From Paraburkholderia lycopersici (lineage in GTDB: Bacteria; Pseudomonadota; Gammaproteobacteria; Burkholderiales; Burkholderiaceae): a DNA stretch of 64,000 bases. The stretch is taken from the NCBI RefSeq assembly GCF_900096975.1, contig NZ_FMYQ01000007.1:124001-188000 (forward strand). Direction: 5' to 3'. This document shows, in pieces, positions 8,543 to 17,682 of the stretch; positions within the stretch are counted from its first letter, which is position 1; every line of letters begins with the position of its first letter. A program made the translations under genes and the position numbers. A model generated the notes under the pieces. It saw only the letters and a program-made list of their open reading frames with translations. It had not been told where the DNA came from and ran no database searches.

Positions 8543-8822
8543 TGCACTACCCGCCGAAAGTGAAGAAAAAAGGCGGCCTTGCCCTCACACAGTGTATAAA
8601 GTTCGTGTGATTGGGCAGCACACCGGGCGCCTCGCCTGCAGATTTTGAGAGGGATGCTGGCAGCGTGTCTGCGTAGTCGGGAGAAATGTACACTGCGGGC
8701 CGGTCGCGCAGTTTGCGGCCACCGTGTTGCGCGACAAGCCCGTTTGACTCACTATTTCCTGTGCCACCGTTCCTCATCTTGTCAACGGCGTTGGTGCCTT
8801 GCTTCGAAATCAGCTTGCGCGC

Positions 8823-9236
8823 TTATCTCAGTGGAGATGGGGGAGGTAGATGGTCGTCTAGTCTTCGCTGAAGCTCCGCCTTTTCTTGGAGGAGGGTGAG
8901 TACGGCACGGTGAGCACTGACGAGTCTGGACTGTGCCGCGTCACGCTCCTTCTTGTATCTGTCGGCCTTAGCTTTCGCGTCCTGTCTTTCGTGCCGACGT
9001 GCGCTGCGCTTATTTTTGAGCTCCTTGTGTTGAGCGTTGATTTCCATCCACGCTTGTATCTCTCGAATAAGCGTGGGAAACCGCGACTTCTTGAACGCGC
9101 TCGGGTCGTTGCCGGCCTCCCTCGCGACGTTATTCTGGCTAACTGGTGTACCCAATGGAACGGTGGTTGGCCTTCCGTCCCTAAGTCGCTCGAAGGCAGC
9201 TCGATACATATCTTCAGCTTTCTCATTCTGTGTCAT
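8823..9236 (-). CDS. Small coiled-coil protein of recombinase module (TnpC-like)
   Basis: This 137-residue protein is the last gene of the recombinase operon and overlaps the preceding stop by 14 bases. The N-terminal half contains a helix-turn-helix-like segment, SQNNVAREAGNDPSAFKKSR (about 33-52), followed by a PTLIREIQAW helix. The rest (about 70-130) is a highly charged coiled coil. Tn554 has a gene of similar size and position (tnpC) that influences transposition orientation and efficiency, and recombinase-trio modules carry comparable small proteins. By analogy it may act as an accessory DNA-binding or orientation factor; that role is inferred from position and architecture. Confidence 0.65.
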   Translation of the reverse strand: MTQNEKAEDMYRAAFERLRDGRPTTVPLGTPVSQNNVAREAGNDPSAFKKSRFPTLIREIQAWMEINAQHKELKNKRSARRHERQDAKAKADRYKKERDAAQSRLVSAHRAVLTLLQEKAELQRRLDDHLPPPSPLR

Positions 9237-11271
9237 GGAGAAAATTCCTCAGGCCTTGAGCTTCGGCTTGGAGAGCCTCTGCACGGGGGCTTCCAGCTTC
9301 AGCATTGTTGAGCTTCTTTTGAACGCTCTCGAGTTGTCGTTCTGCAGACGGCCGCTTCCTTTTGTCGTAAAGCACTTGCGTGCAAGGCTTGTGACCGTCG
9401 CCTCCGGAACAGCGTGAGATTGACTCAATACCTCCATATTCGCAGTGCTCCCTGTTCGTACAGCCGCCAAGGCGGATGGCGCGAAACGGAACATTGCCTT
9501 TGGCAGCTTCCTTGACAAGATGGTCAAAATCCTTCTCGGCCATAAGGTCGAGCGCAATTTGCTGCTTCCGCTCCTCACCGTACGGCGAGACGTAACGTTC
9601 CTCCGTGATGGTCTTCATCTGCCTAGCCATAACTTCGTAGCGGGCAGCGACTGTTATTCCTTCCCATTCTTGGTTGAATCTCAATCGACTGAAGTGCTTT
9701 CCGTAGTATCGAGTCTGAAGAACAGTTGCATGTTTCATAATGACCTGAATGGAACTGTCGCTCAAGATGCCACTAGCGAACATGTTGATTGCTCCGGTTC
9801 TTCGCAGTTGGTGATAGGCTAGAGGCCAAATTTTCCCAACAGAGAAGCTTCCGGACTTCTTCAGGTTGGGCGTGAATCGCCTTGCGATATCAAGGTCTTC
9901 TTGGGTAATCCGTATCTTTTCGTGGTCAAAAAGGAGGGGGAACTTTTCTATGACCTTCTTATAGCGTAAAAGGGTTGGCCGAACCGAATATTGGACCTTG
10001 ACCACGCTCGAAGACCACGGTTCGTGAGCGCGATTGAGCAGAAAAGGATTCTCCACGTCATCGTCACTGCAATTAGACGCCGATGAGGCGAAAGCACAAC
10101 GTGTTCGCATTCTTGCGACCAGCGTTAGCGCTTCAACTGCCACGCCGACGCTTCGGCTCGTCGGCCATCGGGCATCGCTATCGGGGTCGGTTTTTGTGGT
10201 TTCACCGCAAATCGTCGACATTTTTCCAAATATGGGGTCCTCCTCAACAACCAGGCAATCAGAGCGTAAGGTTGCGAACTCCGCAGAACGCTGAAGTGTG
10301 AAGTTGCCAATGTAGGCTAATCCGACGTATTGAATGAGTGAGAAATATTTCGAGAACTGATTTATGTTTATGGAGGCGCTGGTTGTGGTCCACTTGCGAA
10401 AGAGGATATCAATACCAAATCTTTTTGCGGTTTCCTCGAAAGGACCGAGAAATTTAGGTCCCGCTTCTTTTCCAAAATTTCTTGTCGGAGCTTGGAATGG
10501 ACTAAAACGACTTTTCGATTCCCTCTCAGAAACAGCGATTGAGAGAGAACCGTAGTTATTTACGTAAGCGTCAACACAGAAATTAAAGCAAGCTTCCACG
10601 GCTTGGCGATGAGCAAGGAAGTCATCCAGACATTCTCGCAAGCGAGTAACCTGATACGTCCAAATGCGAGAAGGTATGTAAGCGGTCTGTTCGACGTCGT
10701 CGACGTCAGCTGCCGAATATTCCTCGGAAAGGCTGCGCATGCCTGCTTCGCCCACGACTACGAAGCCGAGCGTCTCGCGAGCGTGATAGAGGCGGTCGAG
10801 CATGATGAGCATATTTTTCTTGTGCTCCTTTCCGCGAACAACCTCTCCAATGAGCCGCGAGACCCGTGGAAACCTGAAAAGGTCGCTAGCGACAATACCA
10901 TTCTGTTCGCATAGGAGTATGAGTCGGCGAATCTGGCCGAAGCATGCCCGAAGAGTTTCCCACGACGTATATCCCTGTGGACCCCAAATCAGCCACGTCA
11001 TACACATTTTCAGAATATATTGGTTCTCCGGGCCCAGCTCTGAGTCGCGCGTTCGTTGTACTCTTGCAAAGTTCAACTTCAGGGAGGTGCCCGCCATGGA
11101 CGAGAAATCCCATACCGGTTCGCCCCATTTTGAGCGCGGATTGCCGTCGCTATCAAGTGTGACTATCCAGTCTTGTGGCGGCGGCCAGGACGGTGGTTGG
11201 AAACAGAAGTCACTCTGGCTGATTGGGAAGCCAGTTGGCTTGAACGAAAACTCTGTAGGTTTAACCTTCAT
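9223..11271 (-). CDS. Tyrosine recombinase, third member of module (TnpB-like)
   Basis: This 682-residue site-specific recombinase keeps the catalytic set: Arg in LQRSAEFATL (R328), HQLR (H487, R490), a second His in MKHATVLQT (H514), and the nucleophile Tyr in RYYGKHF (Y522 or Y523). A Cys cluster follows at about residues 604-630 (GGCTNREHCEYGG and SRCSGGDGHKPC), probably a metal-binding finger, and then a basic coiled-coil tail. It would cut and rejoin DNA through a 3'-phosphotyrosine. The ATG overlaps the stop of the 767-residue partner (ATGA), so the proteins are probably made in fixed ratio. Confidence 0.85.
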   Translation of the reverse strand: MKVKPTEFSFKPTGFPISQSDFCFQPPSWPPPQDWIVTLDSDGNPRSKWGEPVWDFSSMAGTSLKLNFARVQRTRDSELGPENQYILKMCMTWLIWGPQGYTSWETLRACFGQIRRLILLCEQNGIVASDLFRFPRVSRLIGEVVRGKEHKKNMLIMLDRLYHARETLGFVVVGEAGMRSLSEEYSAADVDDVEQTAYIPSRIWTYQVTRLRECLDDFLAHRQAVEACFNFCVDAYVNNYGSLSIAVSERESKSRFSPFQAPTRNFGKEAGPKFLGPFEETAKRFGIDILFRKWTTTSASININQFSKYFSLIQYVGLAYIGNFTLQRSAEFATLRSDCLVVEEDPIFGKMSTICGETTKTDPDSDARWPTSRSVGVAVEALTLVARMRTRCAFASSASNCSDDDVENPFLLNRAHEPWSSSVVKVQYSVRPTLLRYKKVIEKFPLLFDHEKIRITQEDLDIARRFTPNLKKSGSFSVGKIWPLAYHQLRRTGAINMFASGILSDSSIQVIMKHATVLQTRYYGKHFSRLRFNQEWEGITVAARYEVMARQMKTITEERYVSPYGEERKQQIALDLMAEKDFDHLVKEAAKGNVPFRAIRLGGCTNREHCEYGGIESISRCSGGDGHKPCTQVLYDKRKRPSAERQLESVQKKLNNAEAGSPRAEALQAEAQGLRNFLHDTE

Positions 11272-13571
11272 GCAACGCCCTCAGACTCGTTGATTTCGTC
11301 GCTGAACGACGGATGGAAGTCTTCCTCATCGATACGAAGCTCCGCCTCGATTACCCAGCCGCGCCGCTGCTCGTTTGATTCCGAGAATGCCCTCAATTTC
11401 TCGTCGACGCGGTCAATGACGGCTTTTGATGGTGGGTCCGCATCTCCCTTCTTAGGAATGGCCCCCTTGCCCAGTTCAATAGTTTTGAGGTGCTTGAACG
11501 TGACCAGTGCCCAAATGTAGTCGAAAGAGTCGACGTCTCTATGGTTCAAGCACCACAGGCATCCTGACGCTCTCCGGCAATCTGGTTTTGGTGCTCCAGG
11601 AGGATGCTGTTCGGATTGCTTCGGCTCTTTTCCCGCGCAATCTCCAGGACCCACGGCTTGAGGCAATGCCGAATGCGGGTCTACTGACTGCCAAAAAATA
11701 GTCGATTCTCCAAGGGCACGTTGGAGGCTGGGGCGGTGATAGGCATTCAGCAGAGTTCGCGTTGTGTGCTGACCTATCTCCGCTGTGATTTCAGGGTCCG
11801 CCGTTTGGCGTAGGAACCAGTTCACCCTGGTTCCGCGTAGCATCTGAGGTGGAACGTACGTTACCTTAGCGTGCTTGCATACAATTTGTATCAGAGTGCC
11901 GAAGAATTTTGTGTCCGCGAGAGAGCCATTCTGCCGAATGAACGGGAATAACCTGTCGGTATGAGGGAAGATTGTCCGTCTCCATTCAAGATAGCGCTCA
12001 AAATGGGGCTTATACTCCTTGAATATTTCGAATAGCACTGCTCCGCCGCGACGACCTTTATGGTCACGGACTTGATAGCTGTCAATGTGCCCAGTGTAGA
12101 AGAAGTGCCGCAGCGTTAGTTCATGGGCTTGTGAGAGATTCATGCCAGTCTGTCCGATGAACATGCACAACTCCGCCTCAATTCGGATATTTGCAAGACG
12201 GTAGCGTTTGCCAAGCCGCGTAGTTTGGTCCATCTTTGCCCATGCATTCGAACCATCACAGGGAACAAGCTCTCCGCTCCTGAGCGCAATGACGACAGGT
12301 AGTGGTGCGACCCGAATGGTCTCAATCGTAAGCGCGTCACAGACGTCCTGAAGCACATGCCCAAAAGAGAACGTGTCGCTTAGACTCTGCTTCTCTGCTT
12401 GAACACCTATGGCTGTTTTCCTTTGACGTGGGGGTTTAAGCCTTGTGAGTTCGATAACATTGGTGTGACGCTCCAAGACCACATTCAGCGGCGCAGCGAC
12501 GCTTCTTCCGTACTTATACGCCGACGACTTTTTCAGTGACTGCTTGCGTTTCCCCTTGCGATGCCGCGAGTTATCGCGCGATAGCTGCGCTCGATGAACC
12601 AATGAGTTAGCCCATAGACAAAATGCGTCCACGGCCGTTTCTCGAGTCATAGACAGATTGTTTTCGTCCGCGAATTGGAAGAATTTTCTCAAGCCGACAA
12701 TGCTGTCGGATGTCGAATGCGGACTTCCTCCGGCTGCAAGGCGTGCAGCGAGTTCGTCGTGAAGTTCACGTACAAGTCGCAAGCGCTCATACAGGGGAGG
12801 GCCAAGTGCTCCGGAGCTTATGAGGGTTTGGACATCTCTAGCCTTTGCGGCAGCGCCACCTCGATAAAGCAGCACATTGAGGTTCCAAGGTACGTCTCTT
12901 TCGCCGAAGTTCACTCCGTTAAAGGTAAGATTAACGCATACCCCGTGTTGCGTTCGCGTTTCCATGGGGACAGTCGACTGGGGTCCTGCGGTGAGGTTTG
13001 CAGGTGGCTGCTCATGCTTCCCGGAATTGTTCGGTGCTCCCCGAGGAAGAGGCTTCAAGTTGGTCAGGGACATCAAATTCTGGACTGGCTTGAGCGCAAG
13101 GTCGAGAACGCGCGCGACCGTTCCACAATATTGATAGGCGGCGGGGTGGGACAGAGGGCGCAAGTCGCGGTCGTATTGACCGCCGTCGTCTGTTAGTTCA
13201 GTACGTCGGATAAGTGACTGTGACCACGCGAGGAAAATATCGACGACGGTATCCATGTTTATTGGTTCGCCCGTGCGCTCGGCGAAACGGTACAGCATCC
13301 TCAAGCGAGTTATCCTGCTTTCAAGCGCCAATTCACCTTTTCGAGCGCTGTGGAGTGCTGAGAGAGTTCGGTGCAATGCTTGTAGGAGAGGCAAACGGTC
13401 TAGCAGAGGAGGCCCCATTTCGTTCTTCGAAATTGCTTGGGCGAAGCGTTCAGGGTGCATAGAGGCACCGCCTTCGTACAGGAAAACGCCTAGATTCTTA
13501 AACCACGATTTCGGGTCACAGCCTGTAGCTGGGAAGCCAAGGTCCTCAGGAGCGAATTCTTCGTTAGGCAT
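11268..13571 (-). CDS. Degenerate tyrosine recombinase-like protein with duplicated N-terminal domain
   Basis: This 767-residue protein sits second in the recombinase operon. Its C-terminal catalytic-type domain keeps Arg II (R579 in MLRGT), the late His (GQHTT, H602) and a Tyr (NAYHRPS, Y611). The Arg I position reads TGMNLSQAHEL (Asn) and the box-II His is Gln, so strand cleavage by this subunit is doubtful. Residues ~23-178 and ~227-384 are two related copies of one N-terminal domain: each has a YxGGA start, a GPPLxxRL segment and an FxxWxxSLxxRxxL segment. A C-terminal GCLWCLNHRDVDSFDY motif looks like a small metal-binding knuckle. It overlaps the upstream recombinase by 8 bases. It may be an architectural partner in a mixed recombinase complex. 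Confidence 0.75.
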   Translation of the reverse strand: MPNEEFAPEDLGFPATGCDPKSWFKNLGVFLYEGGASMHPERFAQAISKNEMGPPLLDRLPLLQALHRTLSALHSARKGELALESRITRLRMLYRFAERTGEPINMDTVVDIFLAWSQSLIRRTELTDDGGQYDRDLRPLSHPAAYQYCGTVARVLDLALKPVQNLMSLTNLKPLPRGAPNNSGKHEQPPANLTAGPQSTVPMETRTQHGVCVNLTFNGVNFGERDVPWNLNVLLYRGGAAAKARDVQTLISSGALGPPLYERLRLVRELHDELAARLAAGGSPHSTSDSIVGLRKFFQFADENNLSMTRETAVDAFCLWANSLVHRAQLSRDNSRHRKGKRKQSLKKSSAYKYGRSVAAPLNVVLERHTNVIELTRLKPPRQRKTAIGVQAEKQSLSDTFSFGHVLQDVCDALTIETIRVAPLPVVIALRSGELVPCDGSNAWAKMDQTTRLGKRYRLANIRIEAELCMFIGQTGMNLSQAHELTLRHFFYTGHIDSYQVRDHKGRRGGAVLFEIFKEYKPHFERYLEWRRTIFPHTDRLFPFIRQNGSLADTKFFGTLIQIVCKHAKVTYVPPQMLRGTRVNWFLRQTADPEITAEIGQHTTRTLLNAYHRPSLQRALGESTIFWQSVDPHSALPQAVGPGDCAGKEPKQSEQHPPGAPKPDCRRASGCLWCLNHRDVDSFDYIWALVTFKHLKTIELGKGAIPKKGDADPPSKAVIDRVDEKLRAFSESNEQRRGWVIEAELRIDEEDFHPSFSDEINESEGVA

Positions 13572-14826
13572 CTTGGCCTCCCCAACTCACATGACGACGA
13601 CCCGTGAAGGCTTCGTAGAATGCCAAGTTGGCCTTCTGCTTTGCTTCGCTACTTTGGCGAAATTTGATGTAAGAGAGCGTGGCTTTTTCGTCCTTGTGAA
13701 GCATGGCGTCTTTGAGAATTCCGAGTGCTTCAGAAGGAGAGAGGTGTTCGAGCAGGATGTTGAGTAGGTTCGTTCCGAACGTCGCACGCGAATCATGAAA
13801 CTTGAATGTCTGCATGAACTGCATGCCTTGTCCGAGGGTTTTCTCCCTAAGGGCTCTTACCAAAGCGCCGACCGTGTTCACAGAAAATGGACGGCCCGAA
13901 CGCGTGAGAAAGAGAACATTCTTGTCTCCCGGCGGAGCTTTGACCTCGCGTTTGAGACGTGCGGTCGACGTGGCATAAGTCTTTAGGTCGTCGAGCAATT
14001 CGCGTGGTACGAGGAGGCTGCCTCCTACTGAAAACTTGGTCGCTACAGCGGTCCCGGGTCCCACCGGCAAATTGAACACGCCAGGCCAATCCGGGATTTC
14101 ATGTGCCGTATACAAACTCGAGACAGTTAGCGTGACGACTGTGCCCAAACGCGCACTAGTAAAGAAGCCAGTACTTAGCATCAAATGTAGCTCCAGGGTG
14201 CATCTCATTGCGGTGTAGGAAAGCAGTGAAGTCATGTCGTTAGGACGAAGCGGCACAAGACCTTCTTCCAACCTGACACCTGGAGGTCGTGCTGAGTCTC
14301 TAATGGCTAGGTCCGTGCTCATCCGAGTCACGGTTCGCTTGAAGCCGGCTCTGTCATTGATTGAAATGGAGACAGACCGGTTTTGCCACATGGGTCCGAC
14401 CGCGCCAACTAGGTCATGCACATTACAGAAGCGGTAATACATAATTACGGCATTTATGCAGGCGCATGCCGTGCTATTTGCGATGATGCCGTCATCGCGC
14501 TCCTCAATGAGTCGTCCCCTGAACTGCCAAAGAACTCGCTCCTCCTTTCGCAGCGGAAAATGTCTCCAATCTAAGCCTTCAGTTTCAACATAGGTCGCAT
14601 ATCCGCAAAGGTGTCTCATTGTCCGTTGGACGGTATCGATACTGAGGCTTTCCGAAGCTCTTTGGATAGCCCACACATTCGCTTCGTCCCAAGGCGTCCC
14701 GTCTTCCCAATAGATTTGTGGAACGTCCTCGATTGCCGGACGTGTACCGAGCGTCTCTATTAACTCGTTATTCTGGTCAATAGAGTATTCGGTGGGTTGG
14801 TAATCGATGAACTCAAGCCACGCCAC
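13564..14826 (-). CDS. Tyrosine recombinase, first member of module (TnpA-like)
   Basis: This 420-residue protein starts at a GTG with a GAGGAGG ribosome site just upstream. All catalytic positions are visible: Arg in SARLGTVVTL (R226), a Lys near residue 264, HDSR (H344, R347), His in MLHKDEKATLSY (H377) and Tyr (Y386). The N-terminal ~170 residues form the core-binding domain. It is the promoter-proximal gene of a four-gene set with overlapping ends, so one transcript probably serves all four. The order active recombinase, large recombinases, small coiled-coil protein resembles Tn554 tnpABC and recombinase-trio islands, and it very likely mobilises this island. Confidence 0.85.
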   Translation of the reverse strand: MAWLEFIDYQPTEYSIDQNNELIETLGTRPAIEDVPQIYWEDGTPWDEANVWAIQRASESLSIDTVQRTMRHLCGYATYVETEGLDWRHFPLRKEERVLWQFRGRLIEERDDGIIANSTACACINAVIMYYRFCNVHDLVGAVGPMWQNRSVSISINDRAGFKRTVTRMSTDLAIRDSARPPGVRLEEGLVPLRPNDMTSLLSYTAMRCTLELHLMLSTGFFTSARLGTVVTLTVSSLYTAHEIPDWPGVFNLPVGPGTAVATKFSVGGSLLVPRELLDDLKTYATSTARLKREVKAPPGDKNVLFLTRSGRPFSVNTVGALVRALREKTLGQGMQFMQTFKFHDSRATFGTNLLNILLEHLSPSEALGILKDAMLHKDEKATLSYIKFRQSSEAKQKANLAFYEAFTGRRHVSWGGQDA

Positions 14827-15832
14827 TTCGACCTCCTCGAAAAGCGACGCGCGAGGCCGCGTCAGAGAGGGGGCAAAACAGCGTCGATTCGAATGAGTGA
14901 GTCGGCGGACGAGTGTTCTCCGCCTCTTTGAGTTCCGCCCGGGTGGGCTTGAGTTGCAGTCGCTCCCAGCGCACTACCCCTCGGTAGGTAAATGCAATTT
15001 GGATACTGCTCACCGAAACTTTCAGTACACTTCGCCCGTCTCGCCCCATTTTTCGTGTCCCTCAACGTAAATCAATTGCTAGCCGTCCGCCCAGCACTAG
15101 ACTTCCCCCTCAGCCCACGCGCCACGACTAATCTCCGTGCTTATCGCGTGCTCAGAAAAACCGGGTTCCTCTGAGAATTTGGAGATGGTGACGTAGCGCA
15201 CGCCCACCTGAGTCACCTCGTTCGGGCATTCACTGGTGATTACTATAGCCGGAAGATTGGTGAGAAAAAGTGTGGGGACGCAGAAAGCAAGAATTCTCTT
15301 GCGCATATGTGCGTTGTTTTCATTATAAAATAGTAAAAAAAGGCACAAAGATGAAATATAATGCTATTATCAATTTTTGATAAATGCCGATTTAATGGCT
15401 GAATGGCTCGTCGAGTCGTTCTTTCATCGTGCGCGTCACAATGAGGGAATTCGACCCAATCGGTTGTCGAAATTAGAATATCCTTATCGAGTGCCTCGTT
15501 GAACGTGCCCGAACTGCTCATCGTGGTAGCTCTCCATCGGAACGAGTAGCGCGTTCTGCAGCAACTTGCCAGTTCCGGTAGACAATCGAGTCGACTGAAA
15601 AGATTTGGCATCCGAATCATTTTTCGGATAGCCCCTTAGCAATGTCGGCTTGGAGAGCCCCTTCGAATTAGTTCTCTTTGCGCTTATGTGCGAGCACTAA
15701 GTGCTGGTCATTTCACCACGGCATGTAGGATTCCCGCGGCTCCCTCATACGAGCGTCACGCTCAACGCCATCACGACTTGTTTGTTCGAGCTTCAGGCGA
15801 GTACTGTCCGTGGCCATTCTCTTTGGTGGGTC
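14827..15832. other. Gene-poor island end, AT-rich in part
   Basis: About 1 kb upstream of the recombinase operon holds no convincing gene. It should contain the operon's promoter and one terminus of the island. The stretch 15,310-15,385 is strikingly AT-rich. A minus-strand frame starting at 15,306 (to 15,097, 69 residues) begins with a signal-peptide-like run (MRKRILAFCVPTLFLTNL), but it lacks a ribosome site and is only a weak candidate. A 125-residue minus-strand frame (15,620-15,243) has no recognised features. The rest shows nothing I can assign. Confidence 0.5.
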
Positions 15833-16035
15833 TACGTTGAGCCTATGGGTCAACTGAGTCCGACCTTCAACACTGAGTGACGTCGCCAGCGGTGGCTTAA
15901 ACGGAAGACATAAAGCACTCTAACCGCAGCCCTCCCCGATTTTGGGAGGAGCGCCGCAAAGGGAAGCGTGCGACATTGAAGAACTCAGCGGCTTCGCTCA
16001 TGTCCATGCATGAATAACTTCAAGGTAGTTGGTTT
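15833..16035 (+). repeat. Tandem ~200 bp repeat, copy 1
   Basis: This copy starts TACGTTGAGCCTATGG and ends just before the same word recurs at 16,036. Conserved blocks shared with copy 2 include TCCGACCTTCAA, GGCTTAAACGGAAGACATAA, CAGCCCTCC, GTGCGACATT and GTCCATGCATGA. By eye the two copies are roughly 80 percent identical. They lie at the extreme right edge of the island and so are probable recombination ends or att-type duplications. Confidence 0.75.
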
Positions 16036-16233
16036 TACGTTGAGCCTATGGATAGACTGAATCCGACCTTCAAGACTGAGGGGCGCCGCCTGCGGCGGCT
16101 TAAACGGAAGACATAAAGCATTTCAACCCCAGCCCTCCGATTTAGGGGGAGCGTCGCAAAGGGGGGACGTGCGACATTCCAAAACCCAGCTGCTTCGCTT
16201 ACGTCCATGCATGAGTGAACTTCAGGGTAGTGT
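16036..16233 (+). repeat. Tandem ~200 bp repeat, copy 2, at island/core junction
   Basis: This is the second, diverged copy of the preceding repeat. It contains a GC-rich hairpin-like segment GCCGCCTGCGGCGGC at about 16,085. Core-type high-GC coding sequence begins within a few bases of its end (about 16,233), marking the likely island boundary. The copies differ by scattered substitutions and small indels, so this is an old duplication or the ends of two related elements side by side. Confidence 0.7.
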
Positions 16234-16733
16234 GTCCATACCATCTACTTCGAGGTGCTGCCAAGCTCGACCTGTTCGCCGCCGCTCCGACCCTCATGAA
16301 GTCCTGGATGGGCACGTCGCTCGCCGTGGCCGCGAGTCTCGAACCGGAGCTCATCGCGCTCGTGGAGGTACGCGCCTCGCAAATCAACGCCTGCGCGAAT
16401 TGTCTTAACATGCATACCGCTCATGCGCGCGAGCAAGGCGAGACCGAGCAGCGCCTCTATCTGCTTTCCGCCTGGAAAGAGGCGCCGTGCTACACCGAGC
16501 GCGAACGCGCGGCGCTTGCCTGGACCGACGCGCTCACGCGTCTGTCCGAAGGCCCTGCGCTGGAGCACGCGCGCGCGGCGCTCAACGACCACTTTACCGA
16601 GGAGGAGCAGGTGAAGCTCACGCTGATGATCAACGTGATCAACGGCTGGAACCGCCTCGCGGTTGGCTTTGGCCTGTGGGTCGATCCGGCGGCGGCGAAG
16701 GCCATGGCCCGGAAAATGGTCGCCGCCGCATGA
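16215..16733 (+). CDS. Carboxymuconolactone decarboxylase/AhpD-family protein, 5' end altered
   Basis: The protein matches the CMD/AhpD-like peroxidase family from the KLDLFAAAPTLMKSW segment onward. It has the redox motif CANCLNMH (CxxC with nearby His) and the typical ending NVINGWNRLAVGF. Such proteins reduce peroxides or act as disulfide reductants. The family-like sequence begins only ~12 bases after the island repeat, and no good start is visible. A GTG at 16,215 lies inside the repeat, and the next in-frame ATG (16,296) would remove conserved residues. The original start and promoter were therefore probably replaced by the island junction. Its stop overlaps the next ATG (ATGA), and family members are commonly paired with this sigma-factor type. 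Confidence 0.75.
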   Translation: MNFRVVCPYHLLRGAAKLDLFAAAPTLMKSWMGTSLAVAASLEPELIALVEVRASQINACANCLNMHTAHAREQGETEQRLYLLSAWKEAPCYTERERAALAWTDALTRLSEGPALEHARAALNDHFTEEEQVKLTLMINVINGWNRLAVGFGLWVDPAAAKAMARKMVAAA

Positions 16734-17660
16734 CGAATCCGGGCCTCGACGACGCCGCGGCGAGTTTCGACCCGCTGCGGCGCATGCTGATCCGCGTGGC
16801 GTACCGCATGCTCGGCTCGGTCGCCGACGCGGAGGACATCGTGCAGGACGCGTTCATCCGTTGGGCGGACGTGGATCGCGCCGAGGTGCGCGTGCCGGAG
16901 GCGTTCCTGCGCCGCATGGTGATGCGCATGTGCCTCGACCAGCTCAAGTCGGCGCGGCATCGGCGCGAAACGTACATCGGCCCCTGGCTGCCCGATCCGG
17001 TCATGGAAGAAGAGGATGAGCAGGAGGACGTCACGCTGCCGCTCATGCTCGCGCTCGAACGCCTTTCGCCGCTGGAGCGCGCGGCGTTTCTGCTGCACGA
17101 CGTATTCGGGCTGGATTTCGACGAGGTCGCGGCCACGATCCAGCGCGAGAGCGCCGCCTGCCGCCAGCTGGCGGCGCGCGCGTACCCACGTGCGGGAAGC
17201 GCGCCCGCGGTTTCACGTAGACAAGGCGCGCGGCCTCGAGCTGGCGCAGGCGTTCTTCGCTGCGTCGCGCAGCGGCGACATGAGTGCGCTCGGCGCCATG
17301 CTTGCCGACGACGTGAGCCTGCATGCCGACGGCGGCGGCAAGCGTCCGGCGCTTGGCCGCCCGGTGTTCGGTATCGGGAGTGTGATGAAGTTGCACGCGC
17401 AACTGGCCGAGGTGTTTCGCAAGCGCGGCTCGACGCTCGTGCACGCGGGCTTCATCAACGGGCTGCCCGGTTTCGTCACGCGCGAGGCCGACGGAGAGTT
17501 GCAAACCACCGCGCTCGACATCGAGAACGGCAAGGTCGCGGCCATTTATGTCGTGCGCAACCCCGAGAAGCTGCAGCATCTGCATCGGGCGTCTCGCGGC
17601 GGTTTCTGCGCCGCCGTGCACAAACGTTCCAGACGGAGCGCCTCGTCTCGCGGATCATGA
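16730..17660 (+). pseudogene. ECF sigma factor (SigJ/ECF41-like) split by a frameshift
   Basis: The first frame (from the ATG at 16,730) encodes sigma region 2 (MLGSVADAEDIVQDAFIRWA) and region 4 up to ACRQLAARA. The second frame continues with THVREARPRF and a SnoaL/NTF2-like C-terminal domain ending at 17,660. The break lies in a CG-repeat tract (about 17,174-17,182): restoring one CG dinucleotide would give the family-like ACRQLAARARTHVREARPRF. The SnoaL-like tail is standard for this sigma group and regulates its activity. The gene follows the AhpD-like gene with a 4 bp overlap. It is either a genuine phase-variable or dead gene, or a sequencing error in a GC-rich run; the sequence alone cannot decide. 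Confidence 0.8.
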
Positions 17661-17682
17661 GTGCCTCGAAAAAGGAGGCAGC

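Noticed and set aside
15243..15620. 125-codon minus-strand frame in the island end
   Set aside because: No ribosome site, no recognisable domain, and composition shifts within the frame; kept only as a note in the region entry.
15833..16233. CRISPR-like array at the island end
   Set aside because: Only two long diverged copies of ~200 bp with no spacer pattern and no cas genes.
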